A DNA stretch of 20,169 nucleotides from Polaribacter sp. (GTDB lineage Bacteria > Bacteroidota > Bacteroidia > Flavobacteriales > Flavobacteriaceae). Both the position numbers and the translations under genes were made by a program. Below the pieces are notes generated by a model. That model did no database searches. It saw nothing but the letters and a program-made list of their open reading frames with translations, and was not told where the DNA came from. Each line of letters opens with the position of its first letter. Position 1 is the first letter of the stretch. Below are positions 1 through 7,506 of this stretch, piece by piece. The stretch is from contig JAQWIO010000134.1 of NCBI GenBank assembly GCA_029248845.1, forward strand, positions 1 through 20,169. The letters are read 5' to 3'.

Positions 1-1
1 T

Positions 2-562
2 TCAGCTTTGGGCGGATTGTGCAATACATTGTCACGTTTTGCCATGGATGTTTGTTTGTATATGAGTCAGAATTTTAATTTTATTTCTTTTCCTGATGAA
101 TTAACAACTGGCAGTAGTATTATGCCGCACAAGAAAAATCCTGATGTTTTTGAACTGATTCGAGGAAAGTGTAATAAAATTCAGGCTTTACATACAGAAA
201 TGGTTATGATAACCAATAATTTACCAACAGGTTATCACAGAGATTTTCAATTATTAAAAGAAAATATCATCAATGCTTTTGAAGATGTAAAAGATATTTT
301 AGACATCTTTAACTATTCAATTCAACAGGTAATTGTAAAAGATATTGATTTGAATGATGAAAAATATCAATATTTATTTACAGTTGACAGCATCAATAAT
401 TTAGTAGTTGAAGGCATGTCTTTCAGAGAAGCCTATCAAAAAATTGGCGGACAAGTTCAACAAGGAAATTACAAACCCGATTTAGGAAAACAACATTCTC
501 ATGTTGGTAGTATTCATAATTTATCTTTGGATAAAATAAAGGCAAAATATCCAAAAATATAG
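2..562 (+). CDS. argH: Argininosuccinate lyase, C-terminal part (5' end outside window)
   Basis: This enzyme cleaves argininosuccinate to arginine and fumarate, the last step of arginine synthesis, in the cytoplasm. The reading frame is already open at base 2 and gives 187 residues. The family is usually about 420-460 residues in this group, so roughly the first half is missing from the window. The signature of the fumarase/aspartase/argininosuccinate lyase superfamily is visible as GSSIMPHKKNPD around residues 38-49; its flexible loop carries the catalytic serine. The following helices (FELIRGKCNKIQALHTEM and the LPTGYHRDFQ segment) are typical of ArgH rather than of FumC or AspA. The gene ends 37 bp before the convergently transcribed lycopene cyclase gene. 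I see no stem-loop between them, so the two transcripts may overlap. Confidence 0.95.
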   Translation, partial: SALGGLCNTLSRFAMDVCLYMSQNFNFISFPDELTTGSSIMPHKKNPDVFELIRGKCNKIQALHTEMVMITNNLPTGYHRDFQLLKENIINAFEDVKDILDIFNYSIQQVIVKDIDLNDEKYQYLFTVDSINNLVVEGMSFREAYQKIGGQVQQGNYKPDLGKQHSHVGSIHNLSLDKIKAKYPKI

Positions 563-599
563 GGTAATTTGCCAAGGGACGTATATAAAAATAAAAAAA

Positions 600-1274
600 C
601 TATTTTTTAAATTTCTCTATCAAAAATACATTACCGTATATCATGGTAAATGCATAACCGATATCTTCAATAGGAATAGTAAGTAGTCGAATACCCAAAT
701 TTTCAGCGTTATTATACCAAACTACTGGTTCCTCTATTCCTGTTCCCGTGAGTACTCCATTCACAATAAAAAAAGGAATAAGAATTATAAGAAAAGATAT
801 ATAAAACCTTCGTAGATACTGAGTACCATAAAAAAAACCCAGCAATAAGATGGCAACTAAAAAACTATAATTTACAGAGGTGTATAACCTATCTGTATTC
901 ATGATAATCACTGGTATAAAAAATAGAATAAAAAATAGAGTAATCCTTCTTGTGAACTTCTCCGGAATTAATAATTTTGGCTTAAAATATTCTAAAGAAT
1001 AGTGAATAAAAACACTCGCATATGGAATACAAAAGAAGAACATCCATTCTTCTATAGGCATTTGAAAAAACTCAAAATTTAGGTGATAATCAGAATTGAA
1101 CCCCCAAACTCTATTTACTGTAAATAGGGCATCCCAAATTAAAAAAATACTGGCAACTATTGTTAGTGACAATAACACTGCTTTCCAATTTTTTATAAAA
1201 CGCATCTTTTTCTCAAAAGAATATAAGAGAGGAATGCATATAGAACCAAGATTTAATAGCAGGTATAAGTACAC
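600..1274 (-). CDS. crtY: Lycopene beta-cyclase, short membrane type (fused CrtYc/CrtYd)
   Basis: This is a membrane enzyme that closes the beta-ionone rings on lycopene to give beta-carotene. The 224 residues form about six or seven hydrophobic segments arranged as two similar halves. Each half ends in the family's P-x-E-[E/D] motif: P73-I-E75-E76 (before WMFFF) and P201-I-E203-D204 (before IGYAF). NRVWGFNSDY at 54-63 is also characteristic. In actinobacteria the halves are separate proteins (CrtYc, CrtYd); here they are one chain, as is usual in Bacteroidota. The start is GTG (bases 1274-1272) and shares one base with the TAG stop of crtZ, implying translational coupling. It is the last gene of the carotenoid operon. 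The name crtY is used loosely, because the protein is unrelated to the flavoprotein CrtY. Confidence 0.88.
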   Translation of the reverse strand: MYLYLLLNLGSICIPLLYSFEKKMRFIKNWKAVLLSLTIVASIFLIWDALFTVNRVWGFNSDYHLNFEFFQMPIEEWMFFFCIPYASVFIHYSLEYFKPKLLIPEKFTRRITLFFILFFIPVIIMNTDRLYTSVNYSFLVAILLLGFFYGTQYLRRFYISFLIILIPFFIVNGVLTGTGIEEPVVWYNNAENLGIRLLTIPIEDIGYAFTMIYGNVFLIEKFKK

Positions 1275-1720
1275 TAGATTTTGTTTTTTTTAAAATACTT
1301 AAAAGGAACAAATAACATCCCAAAACATTGACTATCGTGTTTGCCCATATTTTTATGATGAATTTTATGTGCTTTCCTTAAGCCTCTTAAATACGTATTA
1401 TTGGTGTTTTTAAACCACTTAAATCGTTGATGGATTAACACATCATGAACTAAAAAATAGGCCAATCCATAACATAAAATCCCCAAACCAATAAAAAATA
1501 GATAGGTATGAGATGTGTAACTTCCATAATAAAACAACAACATACTAGGAATCGCAAAAACAACAAAAAAGGCATCGTTTTTTTCGAAACCATTATATTT
1601 TGGCTGGTGGTGATCTTCATGCAAATACCAACCAAATCCGTGCATTACATACTTGTGAGTACACCAAGTAATTCCTTCCATAATTAAAAATACAACTATA
1701 GTAATAAGCGCGTAAACCAT
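1274..1720 (-). CDS. crtZ: Beta-carotene hydroxylase
   Basis: This is a di-iron membrane hydroxylase of the fatty-acid hydroxylase superfamily. It adds 3-hydroxyl groups to beta-carotene, giving cryptoxanthin and then zeaxanthin. The 148 residues match the small bacterial CrtZ size. All histidine clusters are present: H22-x4-H27, H34-x-x-H37-H38, H92-D-x3-H97 and H118-x-x-H121-H122. Together they supply the metal ligands. Hydrophobic segments lie at about 1-18, 50-66 and 72-90. The ATG overlaps the TGA of crtB by one base, and the TAG overlaps the GTG of the cyclase by one base, so the three genes read as a coupled unit. No ketolase (crtW) is present next to it, so zeaxanthin is the likely product of this cluster. 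Confidence 0.93.
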   Translation of the reverse strand: MVYALITIVVFLIMEGITWCTHKYVMHGFGWYLHEDHHQPKYNGFEKNDAFFVVFAIPSMLLFYYGSYTSHTYLFFIGLGILCYGLAYFLVHDVLIHQRFKWFKNTNNTYLRGLRKAHKIHHKNMGKHDSQCFGMLFVPFKYFKKNKI

Positions 1721-2562
1721 CAGATAATATTCAATTTATATTTTACATAACTCCTTGCCAATAAGTTTATTTTCATTGGATCTGAAATACGAATTCGGGT
1801 ATCCATAATTTTTTCTGAGGGTACCGCTTTTAATTTTTGTAATAGCCTTCTGTAATATCTATAGGCCATATACACACCAAATTTTGCCTCAATTGGTAAT
1901 TTGAGAATTCCATGTTTATATGCATACTCAAAATCAGCTTCAATCTCATCAATAATTAATTGTTTTGATGCTGCATTTAATTCTCCCAAATTTATATTTG
2001 GAAAATAAGAACGATTTAAAACCTCATAATCATCTTTTAAATCTCTTAAAAAATTTACTTTTTGAAATGCCGATCCCAAACGCATTGCAGCATCCTTGAG
2101 TGTCTCATACATCTCCTCGTTTCCATTCACGAATACTTTCAAACACATCAATCCTACAACATCAGCAGATCCATAAATATATTCGTCATATTCAGCTTTG
2201 GTTTTATATTCTGTTTTAAATAAATCTGCTTTCATACTTTTTAAAAAAGCTTGAACCATATCATCAGGAATCTTGAACTTACTTACGGTTTGTTGAAATG
2301 AATTTAAAATGGGATTTAAGCTTATACCTTGCTCTTTAGAAAGATAATAATCTCTTTCGAAATGAATCATTAATTGTTCTTTATCATAATCGTGAAAAGT
2401 ATCTACAATTTCGTCTGCAAAACGAACAAAACCATAAATATTATAAATATCTTTTCTAATTTCAGCAGATAACATATTTACTGCTAGAGAAAAAGAGGTA
2501 CTGTAGCTTTTTGTAACTAGTTTACTACAATCATTAGAAACACTATCAAATAATTCTTTCAT
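1720..2562 (-). CDS. crtB: Phytoene synthase
   Basis: This enzyme condenses two geranylgeranyl diphosphates head to head into phytoene, the committed step of carotenoid synthesis, at the membrane surface. The 280 residues match the family. Both aspartate-rich, Mg-diphosphate-binding motifs are visible: D50-E-I-V-D54 in the segment GFVRFADEIVDTF, and D174-L-K-D-D178 in the segment NFLRDLKDDYE. The YSTSFSLAVNML stretch near 20-31 is the usual N-terminal substrate-binding region. The ATG lies 1 bp after the crtI stop, and the TGA overlaps the crtZ start. A squalene/dehydrosqualene synthase is the main alternative, but the operon context (crtI, crtZ, cyclase) makes phytoene the expected product. 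The GGPP synthase that feeds it is not in the window. Confidence 0.95.
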   Translation of the reverse strand: MKELFDSVSNDCSKLVTKSYSTSFSLAVNMLSAEIRKDIYNIYGFVRFADEIVDTFHDYDKEQLMIHFERDYYLSKEQGISLNPILNSFQQTVSKFKIPDDMVQAFLKSMKADLFKTEYKTKAEYDEYIYGSADVVGLMCLKVFVNGNEEMYETLKDAAMRLGSAFQKVNFLRDLKDDYEVLNRSYFPNINLGELNAASKQLIIDEIEADFEYAYKHGILKLPIEAKFGVYMAYRYYRRLLQKLKAVPSEKIMDTRIRISDPMKINLLARSYVKYKLNII

Positions 2563-2563
2563 T

Positions 2564-4030
2564 TTAAAATTGATTTTTAATGATTAATTCTGACGCTAAT
2601 TTACCAGAGATGAGTGCAGGGGGTACACCAGGTCCTGGAACAGTCAGCTGTCCTGCAAAATACAAATTTTTTACTTTACTACTTTTAATTTTCGGTCTTA
2701 AAAAAGCCGTTTGAAAAAGTGTGTTGGCCATTCCATAGGCATTTCCTTTGTATGAATTGTATTCATCTTTGAAATCGTTAACACAAAATGATTTCTTAAA
2801 CAATACATGAGTGGTTACTTTTTGGTTGGTCAATTTCTCAAATCTATCCATTATTTTATAAAAATACTCCTCTCTTAATTCTGGAGTATCTTCTATTCCT
2901 GGGGCTAGAGGAATTAAGAAAAAACCAGCTTCTTTGCCTTCGGGCGCAGAAGATTTATCTGTTAATGAGGTAAAATTAGCATAAAACAAAGGGTCTGTAG
3001 GCCATTTAGGATGGTCATAAATTTCTTTTGCATGTGCATCAAAGTCTGTATCAAAAAACAAGGTATGATGACTCACATTTCTAATTTTTTTATCAAATCC
3101 AACATAAAACAAAAGTGATGAGGGTGCAAAGATTTTTTTGTCCCAATACTTTTCTGAATATTGTCTTTCACTTATATTTAACAAAGTTTCTGTATGATGA
3201 TAATCTGCACCACTTAAAACTAAATTTGTTTCAATATGTTGACCATTTACTGTTAATCCACAAACTTTATTAGAAGTATCTGTAACAATCTTTTCAACAT
3301 TAGCATTGGTATTAAATTTAACCCCTAAGCTTTTCGCTAAAGAAACCATCCCCTCAATAACTGTATACATTCCGCCCCTGGGATGCCATGTCCCAAGACC
3401 AAAATCTGCATAATTCATAAAATTATAAAACGCAGGAGTATTACTTGGTTTTGCCCCTAAAAATAACACAGGGAATTCTAAGATTTTTATTAATCTTTTA
3501 TTTTTTATATTTTTTCTGACTTGTTTTCTAATCGTTGAAAAAAACTGAGACACCCTTGTAATCGTTGTTGTATTAACTAATTCTAAGGGAGAAACTCCAG
3601 GTTTATAAACCAAATCTTTTATGGCTGTTTCGTAATTTGATTTTGCTGAATCTATGAATGATTTGAGATGTTTAGCACTTCCCTTTTCCTCTTTTTCAAA
3701 AAGGTCATAAATTTCTTCCAAATGACTTGAAATTTTTAATGAAGAATTTTCTCCGAAATAAACCTCATAACCCGGATGCAATTTATCTAAAATATAATAA
3801 TCTGAAGGTTTTTTGCCAAAATCAGCAAAAAAACGCTCAAAAACATCTGGCATCCAATACCAAGAAGGGCCGATATCAAATGTAAAACCCTCTTTTTTAT
3901 ACTGTCTTGCTCTTCCTCCTAAGGTCTCATTTTTTTCTAAGACAGTTACATGGTATCCCTCTTTGGCTAAATAACAGGAAGCTGACAAAGCTGAGAAACC
4001 TGAACCAATTATATGAATGTTTTTTTTCAT
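2564..4030 (-). CDS. crtI: Phytoene desaturase (CrtI type)
   Basis: This FAD-dependent desaturase/isomerase introduces four double bases-pair steps' worth of unsaturation, that is four double bonds, into phytoene to make lycopene. It is a membrane-associated amine-oxidase-fold protein. The 488 residues fit the family. The N-terminal dinucleotide-binding site is G9-S-G-F-S-A-L with the acidic E32 at the end of the second strand, followed by LGGRARQYKKEGFTFDIGPS. The C-terminal CrtI signature (NLYFAGQLTVPGPGVPPAL) lies near residues 453-471. It is the first enzyme gene of the operon, 48 bp downstream of the MerR-type regulator. I see no Bacteroidota promoter consensus in that gap, so it may be cotranscribed with the regulator or use a promoter inside it. 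Homologues acting on other carotenoids exist, but context favours phytoene. Confidence 0.95.
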   Translation of the reverse strand: MKKNIHIIGSGFSALSASCYLAKEGYHVTVLEKNETLGGRARQYKKEGFTFDIGPSWYWMPDVFERFFADFGKKPSDYYILDKLHPGYEVYFGENSSLKISSHLEEIYDLFEKEEKGSAKHLKSFIDSAKSNYETAIKDLVYKPGVSPLELVNTTTITRVSQFFSTIRKQVRKNIKNKRLIKILEFPVLFLGAKPSNTPAFYNFMNYADFGLGTWHPRGGMYTVIEGMVSLAKSLGVKFNTNANVEKIVTDTSNKVCGLTVNGQHIETNLVLSGADYHHTETLLNISERQYSEKYWDKKIFAPSSLLFYVGFDKKIRNVSHHTLFFDTDFDAHAKEIYDHPKWPTDPLFYANFTSLTDKSSAPEGKEAGFFLIPLAPGIEDTPELREEYFYKIMDRFEKLTNQKVTTHVLFKKSFCVNDFKDEYNSYKGNAYGMANTLFQTAFLRPKIKSSKVKNLYFAGQLTVPGPGVPPALISGKLASELIIKNQF

Positions 4031-4078
4031 TATTTACTTATCGATTAATAAAGAATAATTAAAAGTTTTATTAAAAAA

Positions 4079-4972
4079 TTACAACTCATTTAGCATGTCT
4101 GAAACAGATGTATAAAGTTCAATTTTTGATTTAAAATTTTCAGTATTGACAATGCTAGATTTTTGACCAATTGCTATTAATTGATGATTCGTATCTTTTA
4201 AAATATTATCAATTTTATTAAAATAATCTTCTAGGTTGTCATCATGCGGCATTACAGTCATTGATGTAATGAAACAAATTTCACTGCTGTTTTTAAAAAA
4301 GTAATTTAAATTGTCTAAGGGGAGACTTTGCCCGAGATAAATCGTAAAATTACCTCGTAAAATTAATTCATAATTCAAATATAACAAACCTAATTCATGA
4401 ATTTCATTTTCAGGTAAAAATAAAACATAGGTTTTGGAAGATTTAGAAATACCAAGTTGAAGTTTTTCTGTTTGCAACTGAATTTTTTGAGCTATTAAAT
4501 TTGATATAAAGTTTTCATGTGCTGGTATTAAAGTATCCGTTTGCCATAATAAACCTATGTGATTTAAAAAAGGGATAAAAACATCTTTAAAAACTTCTCT
4601 AAAAGTCTTTTTCTGCAAAAGATCATCATATGTACTATTAAATAATATTTTATCAAACTGAAACATGGATAGTTTGAAACGGTTTATTGCTCGATCATCA
4701 ATTGCAGTTTTAAAAACGACTTCTCTAGACGCTTTTATGAATTCATGATCAGACATTTTTGCAATGTTTGAAATCTTAAAATTATTATTATTAAGTAAAA
4801 CAATGTTTAATAATTTTTGTAGGTCATTATTTGAATATAATCGAATGTTGGTGTTGGTCCTTCTAGGTTCTAACAGGGCATATCTCTTTTCCCATATCCG
4901 AATAGTATGTGCCTTGATGCCTGAAATATTTTCAAGGTCTTTGATAGTAAAATCTTGTTTAATACTGTTCAA
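4079..4972 (-). CDS. MerR-family regulator with B12-binding domain (CarH/LitR-like)
   Basis: This is a probable transcriptional regulator of the adjacent carotenoid genes. Residues 8-75 form a MerR winged helix (FTIKDLENISGIKAHTIRIW, then KRYALLEPRRT and IRLYSNND). Residues 95-165 correspond to the helical bundle that caps cobalamin, and 178-297 to the Rossmann-like B12-binding domain. The lower-axial ligand motif E-x-H-x-x-G is intact (E190-I-H192-E-L-G195). The W-x9-E-H motif of CarH is present only as W143-x9-E153-N154, and the residue after the Trp is Gln144, where CarH has a histidine that coordinates cobalt after light exposure. Members of this family in Myxococcus and Thermus are AdoCbl-dependent repressors of crt genes relieved by light. 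Dark AdoCbl binding is plausible here, but CarH photochemistry is doubtful. The start is TTG; an in-frame TGA lies 9 bases upstream and no ATG is available. Confidence 0.85.
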   Translation of the reverse strand: MNSIKQDFTIKDLENISGIKAHTIRIWEKRYALLEPRRTNTNIRLYSNNDLQKLLNIVLLNNNNFKISNIAKMSDHEFIKASREVVFKTAIDDRAINRFKLSMFQFDKILFNSTYDDLLQKKTFREVFKDVFIPFLNHIGLLWQTDTLIPAHENFISNLIAQKIQLQTEKLQLGISKSSKTYVLFLPENEIHELGLLYLNYELILRGNFTIYLGQSLPLDNLNYFFKNSSEICFITSMTVMPHDDNLEDYFNKIDNILKDTNHQLIAIGQKSSIVNTENFKSKIELYTSVSDMLNEL

Positions 4973-4994
4973 TTTATTTCAAAATTTGATAAAC

Positions 4995-5024
4995 AAATTT
5001 AATTAAATTTTATGTGCAAAATAT
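4995..5024 (-). promoter_or_regulatory. Possible promoter and 16-bp palindrome upstream of the MerR-type regulator
   Basis: On the minus strand, ATATTTTG (5024-5017) matches 7 of 8 positions of the Bacteroidota -7 element TANNTTTG. Just downstream of it lies a perfect 16-bp palindrome, AAATTTAATTAAATTT (4995-5010), 22 bp before the TTG start. If the -7 assignment is right, the palindrome covers about +2 to +17, a natural place for an autorepressor. No good -33 TTG is seen, and AT-only palindromes arise easily in DNA this AT-rich, so this is an inference. Confidence 0.3.
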
Positions 5025-5137
5025 ATTTTTAACAAAATTGTAAGATTTAAAATATTTATAACTACTATTGGCAGGGTTTAAATTATAAAATTGAAAAAAA
5101 AATAGCTAGATTGAACTCAGAAAAATAGATTGTTTTT

Positions 5138-6157
5138 TTAAAAATTTTTTAGTTCGTTTAGAAGAACTTCGTGCATATTATTTGTATAGTCTAAGTGCGT
5201 AACAATTCTGATTCTGCCCTCTCCCATAGGTGTTAATAAAATATTTTTTTCTTTCATTTTTTGAATAAACGTATTGGCTCCTATTTTTTCGTCAACATAA
5301 AAAATGATAATATTCGTTTCTATGGGTTCTATTTTTGTAACATAAGAAACCGCCTTTAAAACTTCACCAATTTCTACTGCTCTTTGGTGATCTTCGGTCA
5401 GTCTTTCTACATGATTGTCCAATGCATAAATTCCTGCAGCAGCCAAAAAACCAACTTGTCTCATGGCACCACCCAACAATTTTCTAATTCTCAATGCTTT
5501 TGCAATATGTGCTTTAGAACCCAATAATAAGGAACCAACTGGAGCTCCTAAGCCTTTTGACAAACAAATAGAAATAGTATCAAACAATTGCCCATATTGT
5601 TCTGGAGTTTCATTTTTAGCAACTAGAGCATTGAACAAGCGAGCTCCATCTAAATGAAATGCCACATTATTTTCTACTGCTATTTTATTTATTTTTTCCA
5701 ATTCGGAAAATTCCCAACAAGCACCACCACCTTTGTTTGTTGTATTTTCTATACAAACCAACCTTGAATATGGAACATGAATATCGGACCTACCAGCTAG
5801 GGCACCCTGCAATTGCTCAGCAGTAAACATTCCTCTATTACCGTCGATTAACTTACAAGTTACTCCAGAATTGAAAGCTGCCCCTCCACCCTCATAATTA
5901 TACACATGAGCATATTTATCACAAATTAACTTATCTCCGGGTTGTGTATGCAATTTTATGGCAGTTTGATTCGCCATAGTTCCCGATGGGAAAAACAAAG
6001 CATCTTCCATACCAAACAATCTCGCTCCTTTTTCCTGTAATTGATTCACTGTTGGATCCATTTTAAAAACATCATCTCCAACATCAGCATTCACTATTGC
6101 TTGTAACATTTCTTTTGTAGGCTTGCTAACAGTATCTGATATTAAGTCTATTTTCAT
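5138..6157 (-). CDS. ltaE: Low-specificity L-threonine aldolase
   Basis: This PLP-dependent, fold-type I enzyme cleaves L-threonine or L-allo-threonine to glycine and acetaldehyde, in the cytoplasm. The 339 residues match the family length. Visible features are the N-terminal DLISDTVSKPTKEM with DVGDDVF, the substrate/PLP region FFPSGTMANQTA (55-66), the stacking His84 in KYAHVYNYEGGG, the pyridine-nitrogen aspartate D170 in HLDGARLFNA, and the PLP lysine K201 in SKGLGAPVGS. This set distinguishes it from beta-eliminating lyases of the same fold. It stands alone: 165 bp from the MerR gene downstream and 229 bp from the divergent prfB. Stereospecificity cannot be read from sequence with certainty. 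The symbol follows E. coli usage. Confidence 0.92.
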   Translation of the reverse strand: MKIDLISDTVSKPTKEMLQAIVNADVGDDVFKMDPTVNQLQEKGARLFGMEDALFFPSGTMANQTAIKLHTQPGDKLICDKYAHVYNYEGGGAAFNSGVTCKLIDGNRGMFTAEQLQGALAGRSDIHVPYSRLVCIENTTNKGGGACWEFSELEKINKIAVENNVAFHLDGARLFNALVAKNETPEQYGQLFDTISICLSKGLGAPVGSLLLGSKAHIAKALRIRKLLGGAMRQVGFLAAAGIYALDNHVERLTEDHQRAVEIGEVLKAVSYVTKIEPIETNIIIFYVDEKIGANTFIQKMKEKNILLTPMGEGRIRIVTHLDYTNNMHEVLLNELKNF

Positions 6158-6281
6158 TTTTATAATTTTAGGGAATAATTTAGATAAACACCAGACATTT
6201 TTTTGTCAATCTATTCTCTAAAAAATAAATTCCTATCATATTGAAATTTGGTATGTACTAAAAAATGTACTTAATGAATTG

Positions 6282-6297
6282 AAAAAAGTACTTTTTT
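6282..6297. repeat. 16-bp perfect palindrome in the aldolase/prfB divergent region
   Basis: AAAAAAGTACTTTTTT reads the same on both strands. Two more GTAC tetramers lie close by at 6255-6258 and 6267-6270, both in an A/T-rich setting. The site sits in the 229-bp gap between divergent genes, about 90 bp before prfB and 125 bp before the aldolase start. It could be an operator or chance in AT-rich DNA. Nothing else is recognisable in this gap except the prfB -7 element. Confidence 0.3.
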
Positions 6298-6370
6298 TAC
6301 TCTTTTTATTTTTTTATAAATCTATGAAATAACTATTAGCTTTTAAAACAAGAATTCTTAAAAATTCATT

Positions 6371-6378
6371 TATTTTTG
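6371..6378 (+). promoter_or_regulatory. Candidate -7 element for prfB
   Basis: TATTTTTG is an exact match to the Bacteroidota -7 consensus TANNTTTG. It lies only 8 bp before the prfB ATG, so transcription from it would start almost at the start codon (leaderless or nearly so). No TTG is seen at the expected -33 distance, which lowers confidence. Confidence 0.35.
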
Positions 6379-6386
6379 TAATACTT

Positions 6387-7493
6387 ATGATTACACAGGA
6401 CCAACTTAAAGATATTGCTTCAAGGATAGAAAAATTAAAATCTTATCTAGAGATCGATAAAAAATTAATTGAAATAGCCAATGAAGAAGAAAAAACAGTA
6501 AATCCAGATTTTTGGAACAATCCAAAAGAGGCCGAAATAATAATGAAAGAGCTTCGTTTCAAAAAAAAATGGATTGAAGATTATAATAAAACCATTATTT
6601 TGAATGAAGATGTAAATGTGCTGTATGAATTTTACAAAGAGGGAGAAGTCGATGAGGATGAAGTCATTGAACAATTTGAAGAAACAAGCTCTTTTTTAGA
6701 AGATTTAGAATTTAAAAACATGCTTTCTGAAGAAGGAGATGCTCTATCTGCAACCATACAAATTACTGCTGGTGCTGGAGGAACTGAAAGTTGTGATTGG
6801 GTAGAAATGTTATCAAGAATGTATACAATGTGGGCAGAAAAACAAGGATTTACATTAAAAACATTGAATTATCAAGCAGGAGATGTCGTGGGAATAAAAA
6901 CAATTACCATTGAAATTCAAGGTGATTATGCTTTTGGTTGGTTAAAGGGAGAAAATGGCGTTCATAGATTGGTCCGTATTTCACCATTTGATTCAAATGC
7001 TAAACGTCATACAACATTTGGATCTGTATATGTTTTTCCAGTAGCAGATGATTCAATAGAGATCGATGTAAACCCGGCAGATATAGAAATTATAACGGCC
7101 AGATCGAGCGGTGCTGGAGGTCAAAATGTCAATAAAGTTGAAACAAAAGTTCAATTAACTCACAAACCTACAGGGATACAAATTTCATGTTCTAATTCTC
7201 GGTCTCAACACGATAATAGAGCCACTGCCATGAAAATGTTAAAATCTCAACTTTACGAAATTGAGCTAAAAAAACAGCAAGCGGCAAGAGATGATATAGA
7301 AGCCAATAAATTAAAAAATGAATGGGGAAGTCAAATCCGTAATTACATTATGCATCCCTACAAATTGGTAAAGGACGTAAGAACATCTCATGAAACAGGA
7401 AATGTCAATGCTGTTATGGACGGTGACATAAGCCCTTTTTTAAAATCATATTTAATGATCAATGGACAAAATAAAACTCTAAAAAACTCCTAA
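6387..7493 (+). CDS. prfB: Peptide chain release factor 2, single-frame gene
   Basis: RF2 recognises UAA and UGA in the ribosomal A site and triggers hydrolysis of the peptidyl-tRNA. The 368 residues are full length. The stop-codon-reading motif S199-P-F201 (SPFDSNAKRHTTF) identifies RF2 rather than RF1, which has PxT. The catalytic G244-G-Q246 loop (SSGAGGQNVNK) is intact. In E. coli and many bacteria a +1 programmed frameshift occurs after the GYL codons near position 25. Here the equivalent stretch (S19-Y20-L21-E22) is read straight through as TCT TAT CTA GAG, with no UGA, so autoregulation by frameshifting is absent. It is followed 13 bp later by the ArsC-family gene and is likely cotranscribed with it. 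The alternative name RF1 is excluded by SPF. Confidence 0.96.
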   Translation: MITQDQLKDIASRIEKLKSYLEIDKKLIEIANEEEKTVNPDFWNNPKEAEIIMKELRFKKKWIEDYNKTIILNEDVNVLYEFYKEGEVDEDEVIEQFEETSSFLEDLEFKNMLSEEGDALSATIQITAGAGGTESCDWVEMLSRMYTMWAEKQGFTLKTLNYQAGDVVGIKTITIEIQGDYAFGWLKGENGVHRLVRISPFDSNAKRHTTFGSVYVFPVADDSIEIDVNPADIEIITARSSGAGGQNVNKVETKVQLTHKPTGIQISCSNSRSQHDNRATAMKMLKSQLYEIELKKQQAARDDIEANKLKNEWGSQIRNYIMHPYKLVKDVRTSHETGNVNAVMDGDISPFLKSYLMINGQNKTLKNS

Positions 7494-7506
7494 AATTTCT
7501 TTTTTT

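Noticed and set aside
562..600. Terminator between argH and the lycopene cyclase gene
   Set aside because: The 37-bp gap contains no stem of useful length, only AT-rich sequence.
1096..1293. 65-codon plus-strand frame across the crtZ/cyclase junction
   Set aside because: Antisense to two genes with clear family motifs, and no start signal or homology is visible.
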